This document shows, one piece after another, positions 1-8,470 of a stretch of 64,000 nt of DNA. The notes below the pieces were generated by a model that was given only the letters and a program-made list of their open reading frames with translations, did no database searches and was not told where the DNA came from. The stretch spans positions 2,031,501 to 2,095,500 of the forward strand of contig NZ_CP144212.1 in the NCBI RefSeq assembly GCF_041378895.1, given 5' to 3'. Position numbers and translations under genes: made by a program. Within the stretch, counting starts at the first letter, position 1. Every line of letters starts with the position of its first letter. The DNA is from Dechloromonas sp. ZY10 (lineage in GTDB: Bacteria; Pseudomonadota; Gammaproteobacteria; Burkholderiales; Rhodocyclaceae).

Positions 1-1052
1 GGGGGCTGGCCATCGGCGGTTTCATTTCGATCTCGCTGCTGCTGGTCTCGCGCAACATCATCCGGACGCTTGGTGGCGACCCTGAAGTTGCCTCGGCCGT
101 CACCCGCCGGATTGCCGCCGGCGACCTCGCCACCCCGGTCGATGGCGATCCGAACGACCGCGACAGCCTGCTCGGCAACATCCGCACGATGCAGGAAACC
201 CTGCGCCACATGATCTCGACCATCACTGCCAATGCCAAGCAGGTCGCCGGTTCGGCCGACGAATTGCTGCGTGCTTCCGAACAGGTCGCCGACCGCGCCC
301 GCCACCAGAGCGACGCAGCAGCCTCAATGGCTGCCGCCGTCGAGCAGATGGCAGTCAGCATTGACGTGGTCCGCGACAACGCCAATGAAGCGCATGCCCT
401 GTCGCGCGAGGCCGGCTCGCTGTCGGAAGAAGGCGCCGCCGTGATCCACAATGCAGCCAACGAAATGCGCAAGATTTCCCAGGCAGTTCAGTCTTCGTCG
501 AGCATTGTCGAAGACCTCGGCCACCAGTCAGACCAGATCACCTCGATCGTCAACACGATCAAGGAAATCGCCGATCAAACCAACCTGCTCGCCCTCAACG
601 CTGCGATTGAAGCGGCACGCGCCGGCGAACAGGGCCGTGGCTTTGCCGTCGTCGCCGACGAGGTACGCAAGCTGGCCGAACGTACCGGCCTGTCGACCAC
701 CGAGATTGCCGAGATGGTCAACAAGATCCAGAGCGGCACCCGCAGTGCGGTCAGCAGCATGCAATCAGGAGTTGACCAGGTCGGCAGCGGTGTCGAACTG
801 GCCAATCAGGCAGGCGAATCGATCACCCGCATCCGCGACGGCGCCCAGCGCGTGACCCAGATGGTGACCAGCATCTCCGATTCAATCGCCGAACAGAGTG
901 CTGCCGGCAACCAGATTGCCCAGCAACTGGAAACAATTGCCCAGATGTCGGAAGAAAGTGCTACCGCAGTACGCAATACCGCCAACGCCGCACGCGACCT
1001 GCACACCTTGTCGGCTTCCCTGCACCAGGCGGTCTCGCAATTCCGCACCTGA
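1..1052 (+). CDS. methyl-accepting chemotaxis protein (3' part)
   Basis: This is the C-terminal part of a chemoreceptor whose 5' end lies before the window; the reading frame is open from base 3. The first residues are the end of a membrane helix ([15 protein letters not shown]), followed by a HAMP-like linker with the usual DP and GD turns. The long coiled-coil signalling domain follows, with the highly conserved hairpin tip ([20 protein letters not shown], then [16 protein letters not shown]) that binds CheA and CheW. Its ligand cannot be told because the sensor domain is missing. The stop codon is followed by a strong intrinsic terminator, so the transcript ends here. The family is certain; the specific signal is unknown. 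Confidence 0.96.
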   Translation, partial: GLAIGGFISISLLLVSRNIIRTLGGDPEVASAVTRRIAAGDLATPVDGDPNDRDSLLGNIRTMQETLRHMISTITANAKQVAGSADELLRASEQVADRARHQSDAAASMAAAVEQMAVSIDVVRDNANEAHALSREAGSLSEEGAAVIHNAANEMRKISQAVQSSSSIVEDLGHQSDQITSIVNTIKEIADQTNLLALNAAIEAARAGEQGRGFAVVADEVRKLAERTGLSTTEIAEMVNKIQSGTRSAVSSMQSGVDQVGSGVELANQAGESITRIRDGAQRVTQMVTSISDSIAEQSAAGNQIAQQLETIAQMSEESATAVRNTANAARDLHTLSASLHQAVSQFRT

Positions 1053-1070
1053 AAGCCCTGCTGCTCCGCC

Positions 1071-1096
1071 AGGCCGGCTATTGCCGGCCTTTTTTT
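1071..1096 (+). terminator. Rho-independent terminator after the chemoreceptor
   Basis: A perfect 8-bp stem (AGGCCGGC/GCCGGCCT) with a 4-base loop is followed by a run of seven T, 18 bases after the chemoreceptor stop codon. Confidence 0.9.
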
Positions 1097-1131
1097 ATGG
1101 CACATCAACGACCGCTTGCGAAATTCCTTGC

Positions 1132-1773
1132 ATGCTGACTGCCATGACTGCCAGCACCTCCCTCCCCCTGCCGGAAGAATCGGTACCTCCCGAACCGACC
1201 GCAAATGTTGCCGGTAGCGGCGGACACATCCCTGGCAACAAGGGGATCTGGGTCGGCATCACTTGCGAATTCGTCGAATTCCTGGTCCTGTTCGTCGTTT
1301 ACTTCGTCTCCCGCGCCCACTTTCCAGAGGCCTTCGAAGCCGGCAGTGAACGACTGTCCCGCGTTGCCGGCTCGGCGATCACGCTGCTGATGATCAGCAG
1401 CAGCTTCTGCCTCGCCTGCTCGGTCGCCTGCATCCGCGTCGATGCCCGCCGGCAATCCTTGTACTGGCTGCTGGCGGCGTTGGTTCTGGCGCTTGGCTAC
1501 CCAGTGGCCAAAGTCCTCGAAATCCAGTGGAATCTGGCACATGGAATCGATGGCAATTCCGGGATCTTCTTTACCGTCTATTACTACCTGACCTTCAATC
1601 ACCTGGTACACGCGATGTGGGGCGTACTCGGCATGCTCTGGGTCCTTGCCCGCCACCTGGCCGGCGGCTATAACGCCGAAGAACACAGCGGGCTGGAGGC
1701 ACTGGCCAGTTACTGGCACGCTACCGACATCATCTGGCTGGTGATATTCCCCTTCTTTTACGTGTTGACATGA
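1132..1773 (+). CDS. heme-copper oxidase subunit III family protein (NorE-like)
   Basis: The protein is about 213 residues, with the subunit III fold seen in cytochrome oxidase subunit 3 and in NorE, an accessory protein of nitric oxide reductase. It has several hydrophobic helices, an early GIWVGITCEFVEF motif, and HLVHAMWGVLGM and SYWHATDIIW motifs near the end, typical of this family. A longer in-frame opening exists upstream, but it runs through the chemoreceptor gene and its terminator; ATG at 1132 or 1144 is therefore the likely start, and neither has a good ribosome binding site. It overlaps the next gene by ATGA, so the two are probably translated together. No norCB genes are visible here, so the partner enzyme is unknown; NorE is the best guess. 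Confidence 0.85.
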   Translation: MLTAMTASTSLPLPEESVPPEPTANVAGSGGHIPGNKGIWVGITCEFVEFLVLFVVYFVSRAHFPEAFEAGSERLSRVAGSAITLLMISSSFCLACSVACIRVDARRQSLYWLLAALVLALGYPVAKVLEIQWNLAHGIDGNSGIFFTVYYYLTFNHLVHAMWGVLGMLWVLARHLAGGYNAEEHSGLEALASYWHATDIIWLVIFPFFYVLT

Positions 1774-2066
1774 GCCCCACCGCTCCCAATCTCAAACCAC
1801 TGGTGCGCACCTGGCTCGCCTTGTTCGCGTTGACCTTGCTCAGTCTCGCGCTGGGACACTGGCTACAAGGAGCGAACTGGCTGTCGTTACTGGTTGCTGC
1901 CATCATCTGGCTCAAAGGCGACCTGATTGCCCGCCACTTCCTTGAGTCTGCCCGTGCCACCCCGTTCATTGCCCGCCTGCTGCGCTATTTCATCGCCTTC
2001 ACCCCCCTGGCGCTGATTTTTACTGCCTTTTTTGGCCGCGAATTCGCGCGTTGGGCCACTCTGTAA
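1770..2066 (+). CDS. cytochrome c oxidase subunit IV family / NorF-like membrane protein
   Basis: This 98-residue protein has three hydrophobic segments (residues about 12-32, 34-49 and 70-90), matching the size and layout of prokaryotic subunit IV (COX4/NorF) proteins. Its ATG overlaps the stop codon of the subunit III-like gene in an ATGA arrangement, which strongly suggests a coupled two-gene unit. In denitrifiers NorE and NorF support activity of nitric oxide reductase; here that role is inferred only from the pairing and fold. Confidence 0.78.
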   Translation: MSPTAPNLKPLVRTWLALFALTLLSLALGHWLQGANWLSLLVAAIIWLKGDLIARHFLESARATPFIARLLRYFIAFTPLALIFTAFFGREFARWATL

Positions 2067-2179
2067 TAACCGCCGGGCCACGGCAAAGAAACAAAATCAG
2101 CAAAAGCGGCAGCATCCTCTAACCGTGGGCCTGCGCATGGTATATTCTTCGAACGTATCCTGTCTTTTGATCGCCCACC

Positions 2180-3412
2180 ATGCAAAATACTGCTCACCGC
2201 GCTTTCGGGCGTCTGGTCGCGATGGCTGCCCTGCTCTTCGCCACCCAGACGCCGATTCCCGTCCTGGCCCAAGAAGCCTCCGCCAACCCCGACTTGGGCA
2301 AGCCTTTCGCCACCGTCACCCGAATCAAGGGCGAGGTGACTGCCAGCGGCAAGCAAGGCGCGCCGCGCAAACTGAAGGAAGGCGCAGTCATTCTCGTTGG
2401 TGAAACAGTCAAAGCAGCACCGAACGGAGAGGCCGTACTTAAAACCAACGACGCCGGGATGATCGCGGTTCGCCCCGATGCCGAGTTCGTTCCCGAACGT
2501 TACGCAGCCGAAGGCAAGCCGACCGACCGGCAGGTGCTGCGCCTGGTCACTGGCTCATTGCGGGTGATCAGCGGCTGGATTTCACAAACCAACCGCAGCG
2601 AGCACAAGGTTGTCACCCCGTCGGCCACCATCGGCATTCGCGGCACCGACCATGAACCCTACGCACTGCCGGCCGAAAAAGCGAGCGAACAGTACGTTCA
2701 GGGCACCTACGACAAGGTCAATCGCGGTGGCACCACGCTGGAGGCCAGTGGCGGCAGCGTAGACATCGACCCCGGGAAGGTCGGTTTCGCCCGCGACCCG
2801 AAAGCCGGGAAGCGGACTCGCGCCCTGTTCACCATCCTGTTGCCTACCCTGCTCGACAAGGTCCCGGATTTTTACGTTCCCGGTGCATTCGATGCCGAGC
2901 TTGACCGCTATTCGGCCAGCCAGGAAAAGCAGCCGGCTCAACCGCCGCAGGTTAAAGGACCAGCCACCGCAGTCGCCAAGGCAGCCGCCGATGGCTGCAA
3001 GCCGCAGCAGCTCGGCGAACAGTGGCTGAAGCGCTTCGACAGCGCCCTGGCTGCCCGCGACAGCAAGTCGGTACTGGCGCTGTTTGCTGACGACGTCAAG
3101 GCCAGCGCCACCGTGCGCACCAATAACGGCGGCAGTGAAACGATCGATTTCAGCCGCGATGAAATGGTCAAGAGCACCCTTGAAGCCATTGCCAGCCTGC
3201 AGGATTACCAGCAGCGCCGCCTGTCGATCCAGGCCAAACTGGCCGCTGGTGAAAGCGAAGCCGCCTGCAAGCGGATCGAACTCAACTCGGTCGTGATCGA
3301 GCAAGGCAAGATGGGCAGCAAGCCGTACCGGATCGAAGCCACCGAAGACTACCTGCTCGAACTGCGCAATGGCGAATGGCTGGCCACCCGGGCCAGCACC
3401 AGCCAGCGCTGA
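2180..3412 (+). CDS. exported FecR-domain protein with C-terminal NTF2-like domain
   Basis: The 410-residue protein begins with a clear Sec signal peptide (hydrophobic residues about 12-30, likely cleaved after VLAQ). Residues about 45-150 form a FecR domain, including the hallmark TPSATIGIRGTDHE. Unlike the FecR regulators of iron uptake there is no inner-membrane helix and no sigma factor gene nearby, so this belongs to the exported FecR-only group of unknown role. Residues about 270-405 resemble a SnoaL/NTF2-like fold (DSALAARDSKSVLALFADDV), normally a small ligand-binding or associating domain. The gene stands alone and is closed by a terminator. The domain calls are recognised by eye; the function is unknown. 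Confidence 0.8.
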   Translation: MQNTAHRAFGRLVAMAALLFATQTPIPVLAQEASANPDLGKPFATVTRIKGEVTASGKQGAPRKLKEGAVILVGETVKAAPNGEAVLKTNDAGMIAVRPDAEFVPERYAAEGKPTDRQVLRLVTGSLRVISGWISQTNRSEHKVVTPSATIGIRGTDHEPYALPAEKASEQYVQGTYDKVNRGGTTLEASGGSVDIDPGKVGFARDPKAGKRTRALFTILLPTLLDKVPDFYVPGAFDAELDRYSASQEKQPAQPPQVKGPATAVAKAAADGCKPQQLGEQWLKRFDSALAARDSKSVLALFADDVKASATVRTNNGGSETIDFSRDEMVKSTLEAIASLQDYQQRRLSIQAKLAAGESEAACKRIELNSVVIEQGKMGSKPYRIEATEDYLLELRNGEWLATRASTSQR

Positions 3413-3430
3413 TCGGCACCGCACCAGCCA

Positions 3431-3463
3431 AAGCCGCCGTCCGCAAGGGCGGCGGCTTTTTTC
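3431..3463 (+). terminator. Rho-independent terminator
   Basis: A GC-rich stem (AGCCGCCG/GCGGCGGCT region) is followed by six T, directly after the FecR-domain gene. Confidence 0.9.
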
Positions 3464-3514
3464 TTGATCTGTCTCACCCGTCGTGCTTTGACGCCTGCGT
3501 ATAATCGTCTGCCG

Positions 3515-4810
3515 ATGGAGATACCCGAGTTTTCCCTGCCGCAACCCGCCCCCCTGACGCTGGCCGACCTGATTCGACATCAGGCGGCTCGACAGCCTGC
3601 GGCCCCGGCACTATTGCTGGCCAACCAAGGCTACAGCTACAGCCAACTGGCAACCGCCATTGGCGAACAGGCACAACGGGTTGCGGACTGCCGCATCTAC
3701 CGAGCCACTGGCGACAACATCACGCTGGCCTGGGGAGCCTATGTCGCAAGCTGGCGGAATTTGCCTTTTTTTCCGGTTGACCGTGACATTTCATTACCAC
3801 CAGTTCCCTCGCTCCCTTCCGACAGCGCACTGCTGATTGCTACCAGCGGTAGCGAAGGCGAGCCCAAGCAGGTTGTTCTCGGCAACCAGCAACTGCTCGC
3901 CGCAGCCAGCGCGGCCAATCAGCGCCTGCCGCTCGGGCCGGGCGACCTGTGGCTGGCCTGCCTGCCGCTACACCACATTGGCGGCCAAAGCATCCTCTGG
4001 CGAACTGCCACCGCCGGTGCCGGGCTCCTGCTCCACCCCGATTTTTCTCTACCGGAAGTCGTCGCAGCCTTGCAGCAACACCCGGTAACGCATCTCTCGC
4101 TGGTTCCGGCAATGCTGGCCAAGCTACTAGCCGCCGACTGCCGTCCTCCCGCCAGCCTGCGCCACGTGATCATCGGTGGCGCCGCTCTGGCGCCAGCCCT
4201 CTATCACCGCAGCTGTACCCTGGGCTGGCCACTGCACCCGAGCTACGGGATGAGCGAGACCGCTGCCCAGGTTGCGACCTGGACCCCTGCTGACGGCCCC
4301 TGGCAACCCGGCTTGGTCGGTCGACCACTGGCCGGCAGCGAGATCGCGATTGGCGAGGATGGCCGCATCCGTATCCGTAGCCCGCAACTGATGCTTGGCT
4401 ACCTCGGACACTGCCGTGAAGAGAGCGGAATCGACGCTGCAGGCTGGCTGACCAGCGGGGATCTTGGCCACCTTGATAGTGCCGGCCGCCTCTTCGTTAC
4501 TGGCCGAGCCGACGACATGCTGATCAGCGGCGGGCGGAATATCCACCCGCAGGAAATCGAGGCCTGCCTGACTGGTTTTCCCGGCCTTGTGGACATTGCC
4601 GTGACCGGCTTGCCCGATGCCATTTGGGGGGACCGGATTGTCGCACTGATCGTCGGCGATGCCGACGAAGCTCAACTTCTCGACCATGCCCGCCAGCGAC
4701 TCCCCGGCGCAGCCCTGCCCCGCCGCCTGCTGCGTGTCAGCCACTTGCCGCGCAATGCGGCCGGCAAACTCAACCGGGCGGCGGTACGCGCCCTTGCCGC
4801 CAGTCAATGA
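3515..4810 (+). CDS. menE: o-succinylbenzoate-CoA ligase (MenE)
   Basis: This 431-residue AMP-forming ligase would activate o-succinylbenzoate to its CoA ester in menaquinone synthesis. It has the ATP-binding P-loop (LLIATSGSEGEPK), the GGAAL and YGMSETAAQ adenylate motifs, TSGDLG, the RADDMLISGGRNIHP hinge and the C-terminal catalytic lysine in NAAGKLNR. The start is ATG 3515; an upstream in-frame opening overlaps the previous terminator and is less likely. Its stop overlaps the menF start (ATGA). The codons for FFPVDRD at 3766-3786 coincide with a copy of the dispersed TTTTTC-CGGTTGACCGT repeat. The CoA-ligase family is certain; the substrate is inferred largely from pairing with menF. Confidence 0.88.
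   Translation: MEIPEFSLPQPAPLTLADLIRHQAARQPAAPALLLANQGYSYSQLATAIGEQAQRVADCRIYRATGDNITLAWGAYVASWRNLPFFPVDRDISLPPVPSLPSDSALLIATSGSEGEPKQVVLGNQQLLAAASAANQRLPLGPGDLWLACLPLHHIGGQSILWRTATAGAGLLLHPDFSLPEVVAALQQHPVTHLSLVPAMLAKLLAADCRPPASLRHVIIGGAALAPALYHRSCTLGWPLHPSYGMSETAAQVATWTPADGPWQPGLVGRPLAGSEIAIGEDGRIRIRSPQLMLGYLGHCREESGIDAAGWLTSGDLGHLDSAGRLFVTGRADDMLISGGRNIHPQEIEACLTGFPGLVDIAVTGLPDAIWGDRIVALIVGDADEAQLLDHARQRLPGAALPRRLLRVSHLPRNAAGKLNRAAVRALAASQ
3766..3786 (+). repeat. dispersed T-tract/CGGTTGACCGT element, copy in menE
   Basis: A seven-T run, then CCGGTTGACCGTGA. It lies inside menE and encodes FFPVDRD. Confidence 0.6.
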
Positions 4811-6132
4811 GTGATTTTCGCCCGCTGTTGCAAGCCTGGCTGGACGAAGCCGCGAACGATGCCGCAATCGCAAGCTGGCAAGGGCAGCCTCCCGGCGACC
4901 GCCTGATCACGCTGCAACTCGAACTGGGAGACTACACCGGCAACTGGCTTGAATACCTCCCGGTCGAGCCCACCTATTTTTGCTACCAGGCCACCCCGGC
5001 CCACCGGGATTACCGACTTGGTCTCGGCCAGGCATGGCGTAGCGAAGCGAATGGCAACCGGCGCCTCGACGATCTTGCGAACAATCTGGCTGCCACCCGC
5101 AAAAACTGGCAAGGAACTCAGCCGGCCGAGTTGTTGCTGGCATTTCCTTTCCATGCCGGCGCCCAACCCGATGTCCCTGGGGCGGTCCTCGAATTGCCTG
5201 CGCTCTGGCTGATCGCCACAGGCGGTCGGGCTCGCGCCTGCTTCAGTTGCCGCCTGCGAGAATTCTCCAGTCAGCAGCAAGCCGTGCTCAAGCTACTGGC
5301 TGACGGCACACATCCCACACCGGAGCCGGTGGCATGCCCGGCCCAAATGCAGCCGATCAACGATTACGCCGCATGGGAGCAGCGCGTCCACCATGCCTTG
5401 CAGGCGATTGACAACGGACCGCTGAAAAAACTGGTTCTGGCCCGCGAAATCGAAGTCTGCAGCGAACAGCCCTTCGCCCCTGCCACCATCCTGCAACGCC
5501 TGCTCAACCAAGACGGCAGCGGGCTGACATACGCGCGAGGCACTGACCGACAGTGCTTTCTCGGCACCACGCCGGAAACCCTGGTCGCGCTCGATGCCGG
5601 GAAAATCACTGCAGACGCACTGGCCGGCACCGCCTGGCCCAACTCGCCGCACCTCGAAGACAGCAAGAACAGCCGCGAGCAACACTATGTCGTAACCGCT
5701 GTTGCTGCCGCACTGGCCCCCTGGTGCCAACCCGACAGCGTACAGATTGCCCCCCGGGAGAAGTGCCCGGCCGGGCAACTACAGCACTGGCGCAGCCGGG
5801 TCAGCGGACAGGCCCTGCCGACCACAACCCTACTGCAACTGGCTACCGCCCTGCACCCGACGCCAGCCGTCGGCGGTTTTCCGCCATTGGCCGCCTGGCG
5901 CTGGCTGGAAGCTGCCGGCGAGCAGCGTACCGCCTGGTATAGCGGCGGAATTGGCAGGATTGATGCCGCCGGCAACGGTCAGCTATGGGTTGCCCTGCGC
6001 TCGGCTCTGCTTGCCGGCGGCTGCGCCAGGCTGCAAGCCGGTGCCGGCATCGTCGCCGGCTCGGACGCACTGACCGAATACCGGGAAACCGAAGCCAAAC
6101 TCGGCAGCATGCTGGCCGCGCTGCAACCCTGA
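4807..6132 (+). CDS. menF: isochorismate synthase (MenF)
   Basis: This is a 441-residue chorismate-utilising enzyme predicted to convert chorismate to isochorismate, the first step of menaquinone synthesis. Family motifs are all in the C-terminal half: LKKLVLAREIEV with the lysine base, FLGTTPETLV, ADALAGTAWP, SRVSGQ, ALHPTPAVGG and GAGIVAGSDALTEYRETEAKL. ALHPTPAVGG separates isochorismate synthases from anthranilate and aminodeoxychorismate synthases reasonably well. The ATG overlaps the menE stop by four bases, so translation is coupled; the much longer open frame starting inside menE is rejected. The other men genes are not in this window. A salicylate or siderophore role is possible, but no such genes are near. 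Confidence 0.88.
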   Translation: MSDFRPLLQAWLDEAANDAAIASWQGQPPGDRLITLQLELGDYTGNWLEYLPVEPTYFCYQATPAHRDYRLGLGQAWRSEANGNRRLDDLANNLAATRKNWQGTQPAELLLAFPFHAGAQPDVPGAVLELPALWLIATGGRARACFSCRLREFSSQQQAVLKLLADGTHPTPEPVACPAQMQPINDYAAWEQRVHHALQAIDNGPLKKLVLAREIEVCSEQPFAPATILQRLLNQDGSGLTYARGTDRQCFLGTTPETLVALDAGKITADALAGTAWPNSPHLEDSKNSREQHYVVTAVAAALAPWCQPDSVQIAPREKCPAGQLQHWRSRVSGQALPTTTLLQLATALHPTPAVGGFPPLAAWRWLEAAGEQRTAWYSGGIGRIDAAGNGQLWVALRSALLAGGCARLQAGAGIVAGSDALTEYRETEAKLGSMLAALQP

Positions 6133-6170
6133 AACAGAGCACCACCGCACTGCCGCCGGCCAATGAGTGG

Positions 6171-6188
6171 CTGTCATGTCCCGGTAAT
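6171..6188 (+). promoter_or_regulatory. possible Pho box upstream of ppk1
   Basis: CTGTCAT, four bases, then CGGTAAT: the first half matches the PhoB half-site exactly and the second at five of seven positions. It lies 64 bases before the ppk1 ATG. A TATACT -10-like box at 6220-6225 is farther away than usual for a PhoB promoter, so this is tentative. Confidence 0.3.
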
Positions 6189-6251
6189 GATCGCGCAACA
6201 AAATACCGGCCTCTGGACATATACTCTGTCAGTTACCCGGAACCGTGCGTC

Positions 6252-8333
6252 ATGAACCATCCCTACCTCCAGCCCCGCTTCCCGACCGCCCATTATCTCA
6301 ACCGCGAACTGGGCATCCTCGCTTTCAACCGCCGCGTGATGGCGCAGGCCCAGGACGAACGGGTGCCGCTGCTTGAGCGGCTGCGCTTCCTGTGCATCGT
6401 CTCGAGCAACATGGACGAGTTTTTTGAAATCCGCATGGCCGGACTCAAGGAACAACTGAAAGCCCGCGCCTCGGTCGTCACCACCGATGGCAAAACGCCG
6501 CAAGAAGCCTACCGGATGGTCTCGGCCGAGGCCCATGCCATTGTCACCGAGCAATACCAGTACCTCAACGAAGTGATCCTGCCCGCACTCGACGCCGAAG
6601 GCATTCGCTTCCTGCGCCGCTCTGACTGGAACGAGGCCCAGCGCGAATGGATCCGCGACTACTTCCAGCGCGAAATGGTGCCGGTACTGACCCCGATCGG
6701 GCTCGACCCGTCGCATCCCTTCCCGCGCGTACTCAACAAGAGTCTCAATTTCGCCGTCGAACTCGAAGGCAAGGACGCCTTCGGCCGCGTCTCCGGTGCC
6801 GCCATCGTGCAGGCACCGCGCGTGCTGCCACGCGTTATCCGGCTACCGGAAGAACTCGCCGGCTGCCCCTACGGCTTCGTCTTCCTGTCATCGATCCTGC
6901 ACGAATTTGTCGGCGAGCTATTCACCGGCATGACCGTGCTCGGCTGCTACCAGTTCCGCGCAACGCGCAACTCCGACCTGTTCGTCGACGAAGAAGAAGT
7001 CACCAACCTGCGCACCAAACTGCAGGGCGAACTGTCGCACCGCAACTTCGGCGATGCCGTGCGTCTTGAAGTTGCCGACAACTGCTCGCCGGCGATGACC
7101 GACTTCCTGCTTGCGCAATTCGGTCTGGAACACAGCGATCTCTACCGGGTCAATGGCCCGGTCAACCTGGTCCGCCTGATGCAGGTGCCAGACTGGGTCG
7201 ACCGCCCCGACATGAAATTCAGCCCCTTTGTCGCCGGCTCGGCCAAGGGACTGACCAAGGGCAACAATATTTTCGACAGCATCCGCAAGCAGGACATCCT
7301 GCTCCACCACCCCTACCAATCGTTCGCCCCGGTCATCGAATTCCTGAACCAGGCGGCCAACGACCCCAACGTGGTCGCGATCAAGATGACCGTGTACCGC
7401 ACCGGCACCGACTCGGTGCTGATGCAATCGCTGATTCGCGCCGCCCAGAGCGGCAAGGAAGTCACCGTCGTGGTCGAATTGATGGCCCGCTTCGACGAAG
7501 AGGCCAACATCGGCTGGGCAACCAAACTGGAAGAAGTCGGCGCCCATGTGGTCTATGGCGTCGTCGGCTACAAGACGCACGCCAAGGCCTTGCTGATCGT
7601 CCGCCGCGAGGAAGGCGGCCTCAAGTCCTACGCCCACCTCGGCACCGGCAACTACCATCCGCGTACCGCCCGCCTCTACTCCGATTTCGGCCTGCTCACC
7701 GCCAACGAAGAAATTACCCACGACGTTGCCGAAGTCTTCAAACAGCTGACCGGCCTAGGCAAGGCGCGGACGCTGAAGCACCTTTGGCAGGCACCGTTCA
7801 CGCTGCAACCCAACGTCGTCGCAGCGATCCGCGCCGAAACCGAAGCCGCCAGAGCCGGGCAAAAAGCGCAGATCGTCGCCAAGATGAACTCGCTGCTCGA
7901 ACCGGAAGTGATCAACGCCCTTTACGAAGCCTCGCAGGCTGGTGTCTCGGTCGACCTCATCGTACGCGGCGTCTGCGCGCTGCGTCCCGGCGTTCCCGGT
8001 CTCTCGGAAAACATCCGGGTCCGCTCGATCATCGGCCGCTTCCTCGAACACCACCGGGTGATGTACTTCTACGCCGGCGGCCAGGAAAAGGTCTACCTCT
8101 CCTCCGCCGACTGGATGGAACGCAATTTCTTCAAACGCATCGAACTCGGCTTCCCGGTCCTCGACCCCAAGCTGAAGAAGCGCGTGATCACCGAAGGCCT
8201 CAAGTTCTACCTCGCCGACAACCTGCAAAGCTGGGACATGAACGGCGAAGGCCACTACCAGCGCCGCCGCAACACCCGCAGCAAGCCGCACAGCGCCCAG
8301 AACGAACTGATGCTGACCCTGGGCGGCAGCTAA
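6252..8333 (+). CDS. ppk1: polyphosphate kinase 1
   Basis: This 693-residue enzyme reversibly moves the terminal phosphate of ATP onto polyphosphate. All four PPK1 domains are present: the N-terminal helical domain (NRELGILAFNRRV, SSNMDEFFEIRMAGL), the head domain, and two phospholipase D-like C-terminal domains. The histidine in KTHAK is the expected autophosphorylated residue, with a second conserved histidine in HLGTGNYHPRTA and a final ADWMERNFFKRIE motif. Length and motifs are normal. ATG 6252 is chosen over a long upstream opening that lies inside menF, because the protein then begins with the typical NRELGILAFN region. No ppx follows; the gene ends at a hairpin terminator before the CRISPR array. 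Confidence 0.97.
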   Translation: MNHPYLQPRFPTAHYLNRELGILAFNRRVMAQAQDERVPLLERLRFLCIVSSNMDEFFEIRMAGLKEQLKARASVVTTDGKTPQEAYRMVSAEAHAIVTEQYQYLNEVILPALDAEGIRFLRRSDWNEAQREWIRDYFQREMVPVLTPIGLDPSHPFPRVLNKSLNFAVELEGKDAFGRVSGAAIVQAPRVLPRVIRLPEELAGCPYGFVFLSSILHEFVGELFTGMTVLGCYQFRATRNSDLFVDEEEVTNLRTKLQGELSHRNFGDAVRLEVADNCSPAMTDFLLAQFGLEHSDLYRVNGPVNLVRLMQVPDWVDRPDMKFSPFVAGSAKGLTKGNNIFDSIRKQDILLHHPYQSFAPVIEFLNQAANDPNVVAIKMTVYRTGTDSVLMQSLIRAAQSGKEVTVVVELMARFDEEANIGWATKLEEVGAHVVYGVVGYKTHAKALLIVRREEGGLKSYAHLGTGNYHPRTARLYSDFGLLTANEEITHDVAEVFKQLTGLGKARTLKHLWQAPFTLQPNVVAAIRAETEAARAGQKAQIVAKMNSLLEPEVINALYEASQAGVSVDLIVRGVCALRPGVPGLSENIRVRSIIGRFLEHHRVMYFYAGGQEKVYLSSADWMERNFFKRIELGFPVLDPKLKKRVITEGLKFYLADNLQSWDMNGEGHYQRRRNTRSKPHSAQNELMLTLGGS

Positions 8334-8356
8334 GCCCCAATCCGCCGAGCATCGGC

Positions 8357-8400
8357 AAAAACCCGCTTGTTCACGGTCAACCGTGGGAAAGCGGGTTTTT
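8357..8400 (+). terminator. terminator after ppk1
   Basis: An 11-bp outer stem (AAAACCCGCTT/AAGCGGGTTTT) closes over an inner palindromic sequence and ends in a T run. The loop region is itself a copy of the dispersed CGGTTGACCG element. Confidence 0.85.
8371..8390 (-). repeat. dispersed palindromic element inside the ppk1 terminator
   Basis: On the - strand it reads TTTCCCACGGTTGACCGTGA, forming the inner part of the terminator hairpin. Confidence 0.6.
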
Positions 8401-8403
8401 CTC

Positions 8404-8440
8404 CATTTAAGAAAACTCCTCGACCCAGAAGGCCGCAATC
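8404..8440 (+). repeat. probable degenerate CRISPR repeat preceding the array
   Basis: The right-hand 17 bases (CCCAGAAGGCCGCAATC) match the array repeat end (CCCGGAAAGCTACAATC) at 13 positions. Exactly 30 bases, one spacer length, separate its end from the first intact repeat at 8471. The left half is hardly recognisable. The exact spacing makes chance similarity less likely. Confidence 0.5.
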
Positions 8441-8470
8441 GCCAGCAACGCGATAATCCGCAAACTCGCC

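Noticed and set aside
2582..3580. 332-residue - strand open frame opposite the FecR-domain gene
   Set aside because: The + strand product has a signal peptide and known domains; the antisense product matches nothing recognised.
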